Of a stretch of 64,000 nucleotides of DNA, positions 63,511 through 64,000 are shown piece by piece. The stretch spans positions 186,001 through 250,000 of the forward strand of contig NZ_JOFS01000010.1 of the NCBI RefSeq assembly GCF_000719285.1, written 5' to 3'. The number at the start of each line of letters is the position of its first letter. The first letter of the stretch is position 1. Below the pieces are notes generated by a model, which ran no database searches, had not been told where the DNA came from, and saw only the letters and a list, made by a program, of their open reading frames with translations. Both the position numbers and the translations under genes were made by a program. The DNA is from Streptomyces bicolor (GTDB lineage Bacteria; Actinomycetota; Actinomycetes; Streptomycetales; Streptomycetaceae).

Positions 63511-63870
63511 TCAGCGTCGGTCTGTGGCTCGCGGGTGCCCCGTACTTGCGAAGGTGATCCAGCAAGTCTCCCGGACGGTGTCGAGGAGGTACCAGATTCG
63601 GCCGCCGCCGGTCACCTCGATCTGCCACTGCTCGCAGGTCTGCCCGCGGTGGGTGCCATGCGCCAGGCCGCCCTTGAGGCGGTGGTGCCGGGGTGTCTCG
63701 GTGGCCGGTCTGGGGGCGGTGCGCATGGTGATCCAGGCGCGGTAGGTGTTCTCGCGGGCCTGCTGGGCGAGGCTTTCCCAGCCCTTGGCCGAGGCGGCGT
63801 CGGCGAAGCGGACTTCCCAGTGACCGTCCGGTGCCGGAGGTGCGGCGCGGTCGCCGCGGCCCGTGGTCAT
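63511..63870 (-). CDS. RelE/HigB-like toxin
   Basis: A 119-residue protein of the RelE/ParE fold: WEVRFADAASAKGWESLAQQ, ENTYRAWITMRTAPRPATET, HRLKGGLAHGTHRGQTCEQW and a C-terminal IWYLLDTVRETCWITFASTG. RelE-type toxins cut mRNA on the ribosome. Its ATG overlaps the stop of the upstream antitoxin by 4 bases, as in classic type II modules. Confidence 0.75.
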   Translation of the reverse strand: MTTGRGDRAAPPAPDGHWEVRFADAASAKGWESLAQQARENTYRAWITMRTAPRPATETPRHHRLKGGLAHGTHRGQTCEQWQIEVTGGGRIWYLLDTVRETCWITFASTGHPRATDRR

Positions 63871-64000
63871 GTGACGTCCCGCGGGTCCGGTACCGGGCCG
63901 TAGTCCTCGCCGTGATCCCTGGTCAGTGCGGCCAGCAACTCGGGGTCGGAGTAGACCTCGGCGGTGTGCTGCCAGGCGATGAGCAGTTGGGCGACGGACG
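63867..64000 (-). CDS. Antitoxin, C-terminal part (5' end outside window)
   Basis: The minus strand reads SVAQLLIAWQHTAEVYSDPE, then LLAALTRDHGEDYGPVPDPR and DVT before TGA. The ending is typical of Phd/YefM-type antitoxins (acidic, toxin-binding tail). Coupling by ATGA overlap to the RelE-like gene supports the assignment. The DNA-binding N-terminus lies beyond the window edge. Confidence 0.65.
   Translation of the reverse strand, partial: SVAQLLIAWQHTAEVYSDPELLAALTRDHGEDYGPVPDPRDVT

Overview
The window is typical Streptomyces chromosome. GC is very high with GC-rich third codon positions, GTG starts are frequent, and many gene pairs overlap by 4 bases. Several families are actinomycete-typical: a DUF397 remnant, DUF5336, SCO2321/SCO2322-type proteins, SigE-group sigma factors, and a bifunctional RNase H/acid phosphatase. 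Everything below was read from sequence alone; family names come from recognised motifs, not from database searches.

Layout. 0-6 kb: a partial O-methyltransferase and two large membrane proteins (a glycosyltransferase-87/PAP2 fusion and a GT-C-like protein). 4.7-7.3 kb: a divergent CYP125-like P450 and thiolase separated by a KstR-type palindrome. 7.3-9.7 kb: a DUF397 remnant, an SDR with a PAS-only mini-gene, and a secreted lytic transglycosylase. 10-15.9 kb: a cobalamin-riboswitch-controlled ECF transporter operon whose ATPase and S-component frames are split at two long G tracts. 15.9-18.5 kb: a kinase gene, then a complete IS4-family element with a 10-bp target duplication, then a doubly broken SnoaL-like gene. 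18.5-26 kb: an MBL hydrolase, aldehyde dehydrogenase, ferredoxin, orphan TPP riboswitch, KstR-like TetR regulator, and a divergent glycosyltransferase/methyltransferase/toroid operon. 26-36 kb: mixed metabolism, transport and regulation. 36.6-39.7 kb: a MaoC/alcohol dehydrogenase/SDR operon behind another KstR-type site. 40-51 kb: housekeeping genes (Nif3, zinc ribbon, RNase H, Eda, YaaA, RNB nuclease), regulators and rnpB. 52-64 kb: a defence-type island.

Two themes tie genes together. First, four sites matching or nearly matching the published KstR pattern TnnAACnnGTTnnA sit before the P450/thiolase pair, the MBL hydrolase (beside ALDH-ferredoxin), kstR/glycosyltransferase, and the MaoC-ADH-SDR operon. 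With the KstR-like TetR gene at 21.8-22.5 kb this looks like a dispersed steroid or branched-lipid side-chain oxidation regulon. It includes a glycosylation/methylation operon with no obvious place in steroid catabolism.

Second, the island at 53-63 kb carries, on the minus strand, a zinc-hook SMC/Rad50-like ATPase, a small helical partner, a DUF4357-McrB fusion, McrC, and an SF1 helicase with a RelE-like N-terminus. Facing it is an N6-adenine methylase without a specificity subunit. It is flanked by a decayed GmrSD-like nuclease remnant, a toxin-antitoxin pair and other debris. This is the best candidate for an undescribed multi-gene system: it looks like an elaborated McrBC anti-phage locus.
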